From Desulfovibrio sp. JC010 (lineage in GTDB: Bacteria; Desulfobacterota; Desulfovibrionia; Desulfovibrionales; Desulfovibrionaceae): a stretch of 64,000 nt of DNA. The DNA lies in the NCBI RefSeq assembly GCF_010470675.1, contig NZ_VOIQ01000005.1, positions 186,001 to 250,000 of the forward strand, read 5' to 3'. The notes beneath the pieces are model-generated. The model was not told the DNA's origin and did not search any database. It saw only the letters and a program-made list of their open reading frames with translations. Every line of letters begins with the position of its first letter. Positions within the stretch are counted from its first letter, which is position 1. Of this stretch, positions 34,529 through 42,498 are shown one piece after another. The position numbers and the translations under genes were made by a program.

Positions 34529-35224
34529 TTATTTAGATGAATCACGGCCTGTTGCCGCTTCTTCCACTTCTGAGATGTGCTGGCGCATGGTTTCACGGGC
34601 CAACGCCGGGTCCCGGTTTTCAAATGCTTCAAGGATTTTGAAATGTGCGGCAATGGAAGCCTGCTGCCTTGCGGGCGGTTGCAGGATTTCGCTGCGGCTT
34701 TCTTTCATGATGCGGTCAAGGGCCTGCATCATTTCCGGGAAAATGGAGTTCCCGGTTGCCTTGGCGATTTCATGATGCAGAGAGGCATCGAGCTCGCTGG
34801 TGTTTTTACCGCTTTGGGCCTGCATCTGCTGATCGCAGACTATGACCTTCATGCGGTTCAGTGTTTCTTCGTCCATGGAAGCGGCGGCCAGCGCGGCGAT
34901 TTCCGGTTCAATTACTTTTCTGAACTGGAAAATGTCGCTGATGCGTTTTTTCTGGTCGCTGAAAGCTGTGGTGAAGGCATCGAAGATGTCCGCATCCATA
35001 TCCGCTAGAATGTAAGTTCCGTCACCGCGGCGGCTTTCCACCAGATTTTTCTGGGCCAGCGATTTGATGGCTTCGCGGATAGAGCTTCTGGAAACCTTGA
35101 ATTTTTCCGCCAGAGCACGCTCCGCAGGCAGCTTGTCGCCTTTTTTTAGATTGCCCGATTCAATAAGCTCGGCAATCTGCCGGGCCACTGACTGGTGCAC
35201 TGTTTTTGTCGGATTTGAATCCAT
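34529..35224 (-). CDS. GntR-family regulator, FadR/LldR subfamily
   Basis: A 231 aa DNA-binding regulator. The winged helix is at about 8-72 (VARQIAELIESGNLKKGDKL, PAERALAEKFKVSRSSIREA, SLAQKNLVESRRGDGTYI) and an all-helical FCD ligand-binding domain follows (about 95-220). Members of this subgroup often sense lactate or other carboxylates, in line with the dehydrogenase downstream. The frame is open to 35368, but ATG 35224 with AGGA upstream is chosen because it starts just ahead of the conserved domain. Two palindromic sites lie in its promoter region and suggest autoregulation of the operon. Confidence 0.9.
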   Translation of the reverse strand: MDSNPTKTVHQSVARQIAELIESGNLKKGDKLPAERALAEKFKVSRSSIREAIKSLAQKNLVESRRGDGTYILADMDADIFDAFTTAFSDQKKRISDIFQFRKVIEPEIAALAAASMDEETLNRMKVIVCDQQMQAQSGKNTSELDASLHHEIAKATGNSIFPEMMQALDRIMKESRSEILQPPARQQASIAAHFKILEAFENRDPALARETMRQHISEVEEAATGRDSSK

Positions 35225-35228
35225 AATG

Positions 35229-35270
35229 GGTCCTACCAATTTGTGAATTTGAGCAATTGGTCTGACCAAT
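35229..35270 (-). promoter_or_regulatory. Two candidate operators for the FadR/LldR-type regulator
   Basis: ATTGGTC-T-GACCAAT (35256-35270) is a perfect palindrome of the TGGTC/GACCA type used by FadR/LldR-group proteins. A second imperfect site, GGTCCTACC (35229-35237), overlaps the leader just before the start codon. Together they could repress the whole operon. Confidence 0.7.
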
Positions 35271-35310
35271 ATCATTGATTGGAGGATCGGGCAAGGGGAG
35301 AGGGACGTTA

Positions 35311-35346
35311 AAAAAAGCTGCCTATCATACGATAGACAGCTTTTTA
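35311..35346 (-). terminator. Terminator downstream of rsgA
   Basis: Arms AAAAAGCTG-C-CTATC and GATAG-A-CAGCTTTTT around ATAC; on the minus strand it ends in seven T residues. It separates the rsgA transcript from the promoter of the regulator operon. Confidence 0.88.
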
Positions 35347-35365
35347 TAAATCGGTACAATTTAAA

Positions 35366-35460
35366 CAACTAAAAGGTTTTGGGATTCTTAAACCCTTTTG
35401 CAAAAGGGTTTAAGCCGCCGGAGGCGAAATGGTTTGTCAAAAAGCGCGCAGCGCATCAAA
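35366..35460 (+). repeat. Composite palindromic repeat, type A, at the rsgA 3' end
   Basis: AACTAAAAGGTTTTGGGATT, arms CTTAAACCCTTTT and AAAAGGGTTTAAG around GC, then GCCGCCGGAGGCG and the tail AAAAAGCGCGCAGCGCATCA that abuts the rsgA stop. Confidence 0.92.
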
Positions 35461-36504
35461 TTATTTCTTCTTCCACTTACGGGAATATTTTTTCTTTTTG
35501 CCTGATTTTTTCTTGGCCCGTTCAGCGATTTCAGCGGTGTTTTTTTCGGCTTCTTCTTTGAGCTTGAGGTAATTTTCCAGCCTGCGGCGGGTGATGGTGT
35601 TGTTTTCAAGGGCCTCGCGCACTCCGCAGCCGGGTTCGCGCTCATGGCTGCAATCGGAAAAGCGGCACATTTCTTCTGCTTCCACAATTTCGCTGAAAGC
35701 ACGGTCGATCCCGGCATGGCAGTCGTGTAGCTGCAATTCGCGGATGCCCGGAACGTCGATAAGCAGTGCTCCGGTGGGCATTACGTGCAGGGAGCGGGTG
35801 GTCGTGGTGTGACGGCCTTTGTCGTCACCCTGACGGATGGCCCCGGTCTTTTCTTTTTCCGTGCCGTTGACGGTGTTGAGCAGGGTGGTTTTGCCGACCC
35901 CGGATGAGCCGAGCATGGCTATGGTTTCGCCGGGTTTGAACCATTTCTGGAGGCATTCAACACTTTGCGGGTCCTTGCCGTTGATGGTCATGATCGGCAT
36001 TCCATCAAAAAGATGATCGGCCTGCTTGCGGTATTCCAGTGCTTCTGCGGTCAGGTCTTCCTTGGTCAGCACGAGTACGAAATTTACCCCGGCCTCAAGG
36101 GCGAGGGAGATGTATCGTTCAATGCGGTTCAGATTGAATTCGCTGTTGCAGGAGGAGACGATGAAAAGTGTATCGATGTTGGCGGCAATTGGTTGCAGCT
36201 TTACTTCCTGACCGGGGGCCATGCGTTGCAGCAGGCTGGTGCGCGGCAGTACTTTTACCGGGACCATTGTTTCGCGGTCCATGAGCAGCCAGTCGCCTAC
36301 GGTGGGCTGTTCGTTCAGGCTGCCGATGCCTTTTCCGGCAATTTTGAGCAGCAGTTCGGATTCTCCGGTAGAAACAACCAGATGCCCCTTGTGGGTCATG
36401 GTTACACGTGCGGGAATAAGTTCGGTACTGTTTTCAGCTTCAAACTGGTCTTTGAAGCTTTTTTTCCAGCCCAGTTCAGTGAGTGAATATTGTTTTTGAT
36501 TCAA
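35461..36504 (-). CDS. rsgA: Ribosome biogenesis GTPase RsgA
   Basis: A 347 aa circularly permuted GTPase that helps mature the 30S subunit. An OB-fold region comes first. Then the motifs occur in permuted order: G4 LTKED (about 149), G1 GSSGVGKTT (about 205) and G3 DVPGIREL (about 250). The zinc module CRFSDCSHEREPGC lies near 287. The C-terminus is a Lys-rich tail. TTG 36516 opens the frame, but TTG 36504 fits better because GGAGG lies 6 bases upstream of it; with the earlier start this site would lie inside the gene. Confidence 0.92.
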   Translation of the reverse strand: MNQKQYSLTELGWKKSFKDQFEAENSTELIPARVTMTHKGHLVVSTGESELLLKIAGKGIGSLNEQPTVGDWLLMDRETMVPVKVLPRTSLLQRMAPGQEVKLQPIAANIDTLFIVSSCNSEFNLNRIERYISLALEAGVNFVLVLTKEDLTAEALEYRKQADHLFDGMPIMTINGKDPQSVECLQKWFKPGETIAMLGSSGVGKTTLLNTVNGTEKEKTGAIRQGDDKGRHTTTTRSLHVMPTGALLIDVPGIRELQLHDCHAGIDRAFSEIVEAEEMCRFSDCSHEREPGCGVREALENNTITRRRLENYLKLKEEAEKNTAEIAERAKKKSGKKKKYSRKWKKK

Positions 36505-36699
36505 GAAGTCCTCCAATTGAGAAATCTAAAATACAATCGGCGTACAGGCAAGGGCTGACAACCAATATATTAAAATCGGGCAATAATAAGCAGCTTCGAT
36601 TTGTTCCGTTTTCCTTTCATTATTAATGGCGGTGTGTTAATTAATAAGTAAGGACTGAAGTGGTTTTTTGCTGAACAGATTGAACTGCGGGAGTGGAAC

Positions 36700-37665
36700 A
36701 TGAGCAAGGAAGTCCGTGATCTGATCAAATTGCATCTGCCTGATTACAGCGGTTCCCGTTTCGGGAATCTGTATACCGATACTACTGAATTCATGAATAT
36801 TGATTTTAGTGATGTGATCCAATTGGGTGATGAACATTTCCTTGTCTCGAAAAATGAAATGGAACGCAGATTCGGCCTTGATGATCCCAAGTACTGGGTC
36901 AAAAGGTGCAAGCGGCTTGAGAACGGTCAGCCCCAGATCTTGAAACTTGCATTCTATGAGAAATTTCCCATGAATATCGGCCCATTCAAGATTGAGTGCT
37001 ACCGCAGCCCGCGTAAGGAGGCCCGTATACTTGATCTGGTCCGGGGTGATATGCGTTTTATGCAGGGCTATTCAGACAACGACTCCGCAGGCAATAATGT
37101 CCGCGTTCTTGATATTATTCGCGGTAAGCGGCTTGATGTCTGGGTCCACAATATTCCCGTGGATCACCGGACCTATTTCCATGAGCATTTTCCTGAAATA
37201 TTTGAAAAATATATCGGGGCCTGCGAGGCCATTAAATTCCTGCATGATAATGATGAGAAGCATGGTGATGTCCGGCGGGACCATCTCTGGGTGGAGTATG
37301 GGACCGGGGATTACCGCTGGATCGATTTTGATTATGCTTTTGAACTTTATGAGAATCCTTTCGGGCTCGATGTTTTCGGGTTGGGCAGTATTCTTATCTA
37401 TCTGGTAGGCAAGGCCAACCTGACTTCTCAGACCCTGCATGAGTACGGTATTGACCCGTCCATGCTCTCTTCATTTTCTCCGGGGGACTATTCGGTAATC
37501 ATCGGGAACAGAATCGTTAATCTGCGTAAGATTTATGATTACATCCCCGCATCATTAAATAATATTCTTATGCATTTTTCATCCTCAAGCTCGGTTTTCT
37601 ACGAGAGTGTGGATGAATTGATCTTCGATATGAATAACAGTTTGAAGGAGATACGCGGGTTGTAA
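36700..37665 (+). CDS. Protein kinase-like protein
   Basis: A 321 aa cytosolic protein of unknown function with a kinase-like fold. The catalytic loop reads KHGDVRRDHLWVEY (about 187-200) and the metal-binding segment WIDFDYAF (about 207), in place of HRD and DFG of ordinary kinases; this resembles Kdo/RIO/aminoglycoside-type kinases. A Lys-rich stretch (KLAFYEKFPMNIGPFK) could supply the ATP lysine. A glycine-rich loop is not clear. It lies 41 bp upstream of a universal stress protein gene, probably in one transcript. Start ATG has GGGAG upstream. Confidence 0.65.
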   Translation: MSKEVRDLIKLHLPDYSGSRFGNLYTDTTEFMNIDFSDVIQLGDEHFLVSKNEMERRFGLDDPKYWVKRCKRLENGQPQILKLAFYEKFPMNIGPFKIECYRSPRKEARILDLVRGDMRFMQGYSDNDSAGNNVRVLDIIRGKRLDVWVHNIPVDHRTYFHEHFPEIFEKYIGACEAIKFLHDNDEKHGDVRRDHLWVEYGTGDYRWIDFDYAFELYENPFGLDVFGLGSILIYLVGKANLTSQTLHEYGIDPSMLSSFSPGDYSVIIGNRIVNLRKIYDYIPASLNNILMHFSSSSSVFYESVDELIFDMNNSLKEIRGL

Positions 37666-37706
37666 GTAATTTCGTGCTGAGTAAAAAACAGCAGGAGGTA
37701 ACCGGG

Positions 37707-38195
37707 ATGGAAACCATGAAGATGTTGATTGCTTTTGACGGTTCAGAGAATTCATTCAAGGCTGTGGAATATGTGGGTAATATTGCCCGCAATTGTTCCG
37801 GCTGCGAGATTGTTATTCTTTATGTGGAAAGACTGCCGGATAAGGATTTATTTAATGATGATGCTGCCTGGGAAAAACAATGCGCAGAGAATGAGCAGGC
37901 TATCAAGGATAAACTGGCTGAGGCTGAAAAGAAGCTGGTTTCCATGGGAGTTAATCCCGGTGAAGTAATGACCGAGTATTTTGCCAGCTGCAAATCCCCG
38001 TTCCATGAAACAGACATCTGCTCCACCGGACGCAGTATCGGCATGGATATTCTGCGTATCCGCGAGGAGGGTGAATACGGAACCATCGTCATCGGCAGGC
38101 GTGGGGTCAGCAAGGCTGAGGAGTTTTTGTTCGGTTCTGTCTCCACAAAAGTCGTTCAGTCAGCTGTTGGGTGCACTGTCTGGGTTGTGAACTGA
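37707..38195 (+). CDS. Universal stress protein (UspA family)
   Basis: A 162 aa single-domain Usp. It starts with the beta strand and Asp typical of the fold (MLIAFDGSENSFKAVEYV) and ends with the nucleotide-binding motif TIVIGRRGVSKAEEFLFGSVSTKVV, a G-2x-G-9x-G(S/T) pattern, which suggests an ATP-binding member. A 40-residue insertion with charged residues and CKSPFHETD lies in the middle. ATG 37707 is preferred over the frame opening at 37674 because AGGAGG lies 8 bases ahead. It probably forms an operon with the kinase-like gene. Confidence 0.9.
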   Translation: METMKMLIAFDGSENSFKAVEYVGNIARNCSGCEIVILYVERLPDKDLFNDDAAWEKQCAENEQAIKDKLAEAEKKLVSMGVNPGEVMTEYFASCKSPFHETDICSTGRSIGMDILRIREEGEYGTIVIGRRGVSKAEEFLFGSVSTKVVQSAVGCTVWVVN

Positions 38196-38244
38196 TTAGT
38201 TTATGTGTATCTAATAGTTATCCGGTTTTTCAGGAGATTATATT

Positions 38245-39228
38245 TTGAAGAGATTATGCTCTTTATTTATGGGGTTACTTTTGTTGTTTACCTGTTCTGC
38301 GGTACAGGCAAAACCGAAAGTGTTCTTTATTGAAAGCTATCATAGCGACTACAAATGGGATCAGGAAATGCTCTCCGGCCTTGATTCTGTGTTTGGCGAT
38401 ATGGTTGATCTCTATAATTTTCAGATGGATACCAAGAGGCTGGCAGTTGATTGTTACTCGGAACGTGCCAGCCTTGCCTGGGAGCGTTATCTGGAGATCA
38501 ATCCCGATGTGGTGATTGTCTCAGATGATAATGCTTTGATGCTTCTAGCCGGACGTTTCCTCAAGACTGACACTCCTGTGGTTTATATGGGCATCAATAA
38601 TAATCCCCGCAATTACGCACCCCTTGGGAAAAATATTACCGGGGTACTGGAGCGTCCGCTTTATAAAAGAACTATTAAGTATTTAAAGGATATGCTTGTT
38701 TTCCGGGGGGAGAAGGTTTTGATCCTGCTGGATAAGGGTACAACCTCCGGGGCTTTCAAGGCTTCTGTTTTTCAAAATAGAGACAGTCTGATCATAAGCG
38801 GCATTGAGACTGACATCAAATTGTTATCTTCATTTGATACATGGAAAGACGCGGTGAGAAATGCCCGTGCGAACGGCTACAAGGCAATAGTTATCGGTCT
38901 GTATCACCGGATTTTTGAAAACGGTGTTCATGTGGATAGTGAAGATGTCTTGAAATGGACTTCTGCCAACTCTACAGTTCCCGTCTTTGCGTTCTGGGAA
39001 ATGAGTGTCGGCAAGGGCAAGGCTGTCGGCGGTATGGTATTGAGCGGGGAAGTGCAGGGGCGTGCTGCAGGCAAAATGGTCCAGAAAATTATTGATGGAA
39101 CCCCGGTGGAGTCCATTACACCTGTCATCCCGACACAGGGTGAGTTTGTGTTCAGTCAATCAGAACTGGACAGGTGGAAAATCAGGCTTCCTCGCTATAT
39201 CAAAAAGCAGGCCCGGATACTCAAGTAG
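38245..39228 (+). CDS. Periplasmic binding protein of the ABC_sub_bind type
   Basis: A 327 aa exported protein: signal peptide at about 1-22 (FMGLLLLFTCSAVQA), then a two-lobed type 1 binding-protein pattern with VFFIESYHSDYKWDQEML, NPDVVIVSDDNALM and VPVFAFWEMSVGKGKAVGGM. Such domains also occur as sensor inputs of histidine kinases and GGDEF proteins. Here it is free-standing and no permease or ATPase lies next to it. The start is TTG with AGGAGA 8 bases upstream. The ligand is unknown. Confidence 0.75.
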   Translation: MKRLCSLFMGLLLLFTCSAVQAKPKVFFIESYHSDYKWDQEMLSGLDSVFGDMVDLYNFQMDTKRLAVDCYSERASLAWERYLEINPDVVIVSDDNALMLLAGRFLKTDTPVVYMGINNNPRNYAPLGKNITGVLERPLYKRTIKYLKDMLVFRGEKVLILLDKGTTSGAFKASVFQNRDSLIISGIETDIKLLSSFDTWKDAVRNARANGYKAIVIGLYHRIFENGVHVDSEDVLKWTSANSTVPVFAFWEMSVGKGKAVGGMVLSGEVQGRAAGKMVQKIIDGTPVESITPVIPTQGEFVFSQSELDRWKIRLPRYIKKQARILK

Positions 39229-39338
39229 TCGTTTGTTTTGCGTCGATTGGGTTACGTTGCGGGGTAATGCTTGACTCAATGTGAATGCTCATTTATTTAA
39301 TTTTCCTCTTTGGCAAAATAACAAAGCAGGTGAAAATG

Positions 39339-39782
39339 ATGAATAAGATAAATCTTCTCTTTTTATGTACCGGCAACTCTTGTCGCAGCCAGATGGCCGA
39401 GGGCTGGACCCGTCATCTGAAAGATGACCGGGTCAATGTTTATTCCGCGGGAATCGAAACCCACGGCCTGAATCCCAGCGCGGTAAAGGTTATGGCTGAA
39501 GCCGGGGTGGATATTTCCGGTCACAAGTCCCAGCACATTGATGAACTTCGGGATGTGCCTATTGATATAGTGGTCACAGTCTGTAACCACGCCCATGAAA
39601 CATGTCCTTTCTTTCCCGGTGGAAGCAAGGTTGTTCATGTGGGTTTTGACGACCCGCCGCATATGGCAAAGGAAATCGCTGAAAAGGGCGGTTCTGCTGA
39701 AGAGCAGATGGACTGCTTCCGCAGGGTCCGTGATGATATCAGGAAATTTGTGGAGACATTGCCCGAAGCTCTGGTTGACTAA
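39339..39782 (+). CDS. arsC: Thioredoxin-coupled arsenate reductase
   Basis: A 147 aa enzyme of the low-molecular-weight phosphatase fold that reduces arsenate to arsenite. The P-loop CTGNSCRS (Cys10 to Arg16) and the second redox pair Cys82 and Cys89 in VCNHAHETCPFFPGG give the Cys10/Cys82/Cys89 set of the Bacillus/Staphylococcus type, so electrons should come from thioredoxin. ATG 39336 is an alternative start; 39339 has better spacing from AGGTGA. No arsR or arsB lies beside it. An intrinsic terminator follows. Confidence 0.93.
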   Translation: MNKINLLFLCTGNSCRSQMAEGWTRHLKDDRVNVYSAGIETHGLNPSAVKVMAEAGVDISGHKSQHIDELRDVPIDIVVTVCNHAHETCPFFPGGSKVVHVGFDDPPHMAKEIAEKGGSAEEQMDCFRRVRDDIRKFVETLPEALVD

Positions 39783-39808
39783 AGCTGTATTTGCTTTTTT
39801 ATGCTTGC

Positions 39809-39847
39809 AAAAGCCTTCTGCCGCCCGGCAGAGGGCTTTTTATTTTT
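39809..39847 (+). terminator. Terminator after arsC
   Basis: Arms AAAGCCTTCTGCCG and CGGCAGAGGGCTTT, pairing with one G:T, followed by TTTATTTTT. Confidence 0.88.
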
Positions 39848-39938
39848 GCTGCTGTTCATGTTATTCATAGTCTCTGTTAATTTTGTTTTGCTGAAAATTT
39901 TAGTTTTTTATTCCTTTTATCTGATTTTAAATTGAGAT

Positions 39939-39952
39939 TGATCACGTGATCA
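39939..39952. promoter_or_regulatory. Perfect palindrome upstream of the serine ammonia-lyase gene
   Basis: TGATCACGTGATCA, a 14-base perfect palindrome about 115 bases before the start codon in an AT-rich leader. It may be an operator. The spacing does not fit the FNR consensus exactly and the regulator is unknown. Confidence 0.45.
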
Positions 39953-40066
39953 GTATTTTTTAGTTGTCTTTTTTGGTTAATACGTAATATGGATGGGTGT
40001 AAATAAAGCAAAAGCATAGTGCTTTCAGGGGATGATCCACAAAATTTTTACAAGGCGGCAGGAGAG

Positions 40067-41278
40067 ATGGAGTCTTTAAGAGAGTTATACCGTATTGGAG
40101 TGGGGCCTTCTTCCAGTCATACAATGGGACCGCGTATGGCTGCGGAAAGGTTTTTGGAAAAACATTCTGATGCGCCCCGGTTCAGGGTTACACTTTTTGA
40201 GAGTCTTGCCGCTACTGGCAAGGGACACCTTACTGACTGGGCTGTTCTCAGCGTTCTGGGCGATGAAAAAACTGAGTTGATCTGGAAAGCTGAAGAAAAG
40301 ATGCCCGAGCATCCTAACGGTATGTATTTCGAGGCCTTGGACGATTCCGGAGCGGTAGTAGGGGAATGGAAAGGTTACAGTGTGGGCGGCGGAGCCATCC
40401 GTGAAGAAGGTGTTCCTGCGTCAAATGCCGAACCAGTTTACGGACTCAGCACTATTGCTGACATTATGGCTCATTGTGAGGATAAGGGCATCACATACTG
40501 GGAGTATGTGGAGCAATGCGAGGGGCTTGAAATCTGGGATTTTTTGCGAGGGGTATGGATTGTGATGGAAGCCTCCCTTGAACGCGGTCTGGAGCAGGAG
40601 GGCGTTCTGCCCGGTTCCATCGGGCTGCGCAGGCAGGCTAAATCGTACTACCGCCGCACCAAGCATGCGGGGCCCGACATGCAGCTTACCGGGATGACAA
40701 CAGCCTATGCGCTTGCTGTTTCCGAAGAAAATGCCGGAGGCGGTGAGATCGTAACCGCACCCACCTGCGGATCATGCGGCATTGTTCCCGCAACCTTGCG
40801 CTATCTCAAAGATACTCAGGAGCATATCAAGGAAAATGATCTGCTCCGCGCGCTGGCCACTGCCGGTTTGTTCGGTAATGTGATCAAAACCAACGCATCC
40901 ATTTCCGGTGCTGAGGTGGGGTGTCAGGGTGAGGTCGGTTCGGCCTGTGCCATGGCAGCTGCTGCCGCCACCCAGCTTATGGGCGGAACCCTGCGCCAGA
41001 TTGAGTATGCTGCGGAAATGGGCCTTGAGCATCATTTGGGCCTGACCTGTGATCCCGTGGACGGGCTGGTGCAGATTCCCTGCATTGAGCGCAATGCCTG
41101 CGCTTCCACCCGCGCCCTTGCCCGTGCCCAGATGTCCATTCTTTCCGACGGCTCCCATCGCATCCCCTTTGATGAGGTTGTGGAAGTGATGAAGAAGACC
41201 GGGCACGACCTGCCCAGCCTCTACCGCGAAACAGCTGAAGGCGGGCTGGCAAAAGCTTATAACGAGCGCGAGAAGTAA
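40067..41278 (+). CDS. sdaA: L-serine ammonia-lyase, iron-sulfur dependent, single chain
   Basis: A 403 aa enzyme that converts L-serine to pyruvate and ammonia with a 4Fe-4S cluster. The N-terminal beta domain begins ELYRIGVGPSSSHTMGPRMA. The alpha domain has APTCGSCGIVPATL, GCQGEVGSACAMAAAA and IPCIERNA, which supply the cluster cysteines. The frame opens at 40019, but ATG 40067 with AGGAGA in front is the better start. Pyruvate produced here can feed the lactate/pyruvate metabolism of a sulfate reducer. It is followed by its own terminator. Confidence 0.93.
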   Translation: MESLRELYRIGVGPSSSHTMGPRMAAERFLEKHSDAPRFRVTLFESLAATGKGHLTDWAVLSVLGDEKTELIWKAEEKMPEHPNGMYFEALDDSGAVVGEWKGYSVGGGAIREEGVPASNAEPVYGLSTIADIMAHCEDKGITYWEYVEQCEGLEIWDFLRGVWIVMEASLERGLEQEGVLPGSIGLRRQAKSYYRRTKHAGPDMQLTGMTTAYALAVSEENAGGGEIVTAPTCGSCGIVPATLRYLKDTQEHIKENDLLRALATAGLFGNVIKTNASISGAEVGCQGEVGSACAMAAAAATQLMGGTLRQIEYAAEMGLEHHLGLTCDPVDGLVQIPCIERNACASTRALARAQMSILSDGSHRIPFDEVVEVMKKTGHDLPSLYRETAEGGLAKAYNEREK

Positions 41279-41304
41279 ATGATTGACTGTTTTGATAACA
41301 ATTT

Positions 41305-41339
41305 GAAGGTCGCCCCGTTCGGGAGCGGCCTTTTTATTT
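41305..41339 (+). terminator. Terminator after the serine ammonia-lyase gene
   Basis: GGTCGCCCCG and CGGGAGCGGCC pair with a small internal mismatch and a TT loop, followed by TTTTTATTT. Confidence 0.88.
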
Positions 41340-41440
41340 GCCGGGTAGGGTGGTATGGTCTGAATAATTATTAAATTGTTTTAAATGCAGTTCGTTATTT
41401 AATTCTAGGAGTTGATAACGGCTTTGTTTATGGAGGGAAA

Positions 41441-42442
41441 ATGCGGATCTTATTTTTTTTGCTTATAATTTTTCTTTTGCCTCTTAATGCCCATGCGAAG
41501 TTGATTAAGTCCTTTTCAGACGAAGTTGTCAGACAAACACTTCAAACAGTGTATAATCAATGCAGATCTGATACGTCCGGTAAGGTTGCCGATTACATTC
41601 CTGCTCTTGCGAAAGGTGACCCAAAGCATTTCGGTATAGTCATATGTACTGTGGATGGGAAAATGTACAAAATCGGAGATACGGATGTTACTTTTGCCAT
41701 TGAATCCATATCAAAAATATTTTCTCTAGCACTGGCTCTGGAAGATGCAGGCAGGGAGACTATCCTCAAAAATGTAGGCGTGTACCATACCGGATTGCCT
41801 TTTAATTCCATTATTGCCTCCGATGTCCGTGAGGTGATATTGCAGAATCCTCTGGTCAATGTCGGTGCGATTACGACAACCAGTTATATCAATGGCACGG
41901 ACAGTAATGATAAGTGGCGGCGAGAGTTGGATAAATTCAACCTGTTTGCCGGGCGTAAGCTCACAGTAATGGAAGATGTCTTCAGGTCCGAAGCCGAAAC
42001 CAACCAGCACAATCGTGCTTTGGCCTGGCAGTTCAGCAGCTTTGGTTATCTTAAAGGTGACCCGGATGATGCTACATTGCGTTATACCCGAGCTTGTTCA
42101 GTGGGGATAACCTGTAAGGATTTGGCCGTAATGGGGGCAACTCTAGCTAATCAGGGCTGTAATCCTGTTACTGGAAAGCAGGTGGTCAAAAAAGAATTTG
42201 TGCGGGATATCCTGTCTGTCATGACCATTGCCGGGCTTTATGATTCCACGGGGCCGTTTTTTTTCCGTACCGGACTGCCAGCCAAAAGCGGGGTAGGAGG
42301 AGGAATTGTAGCAGTTGTGCCGGGGCGATTTGCGATTGCAACTTTTTCGCCTCCTTTAGATAAATTCGGGAATTCCGCACGTGGTGTAAAGGCCATGACG
42401 AAATTGTCGGAAAATTTGGAGCTACATGTTTTGAATCCGTGA
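41441..42442 (+). CDS. glsA: Glutaminase with signal peptide
   Basis: A 333 aa glutaminase of the beta-lactamase-like fold, which hydrolyses glutamine to glutamate and ammonia. The catalytic Ser-x-x-Lys is in ESISKIFS (about 88). NVGAITTTSYINGTD, LAWQFSSFGYLKGD and LPAKSGVGGGIVAVVPG are family motifs. Unlike most bacterial GlsA it has a clear signal peptide (FFLLIIFLLPLNAHA), so it should act in the periplasm. GGAGGG precedes the ATG. A terminator follows. Confidence 0.9.
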   Translation: MRILFFLLIIFLLPLNAHAKLIKSFSDEVVRQTLQTVYNQCRSDTSGKVADYIPALAKGDPKHFGIVICTVDGKMYKIGDTDVTFAIESISKIFSLALALEDAGRETILKNVGVYHTGLPFNSIIASDVREVILQNPLVNVGAITTTSYINGTDSNDKWRRELDKFNLFAGRKLTVMEDVFRSEAETNQHNRALAWQFSSFGYLKGDPDDATLRYTRACSVGITCKDLAVMGATLANQGCNPVTGKQVVKKEFVRDILSVMTIAGLYDSTGPFFFRTGLPAKSGVGGGIVAVVPGRFAIATFSPPLDKFGNSARGVKAMTKLSENLELHVLNP

Positions 42443-42458
42443 TTCCTGTAGAAAGATG

Positions 42459-42498
42459 AAAGGCCGGGGCTGACGCTCCGGCCTTTTGGGGTTTTTAA
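42459..42498. terminator. Bidirectional terminator between glsA and the oligopeptide ABC gene
   Basis: Arms AAAGGCCGG and CCGGCCTTT. On the plus strand it is followed by TGGGGTTTTT. It lies between two convergent genes and overlaps the last bases of the minus-strand gene. Confidence 0.75.
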
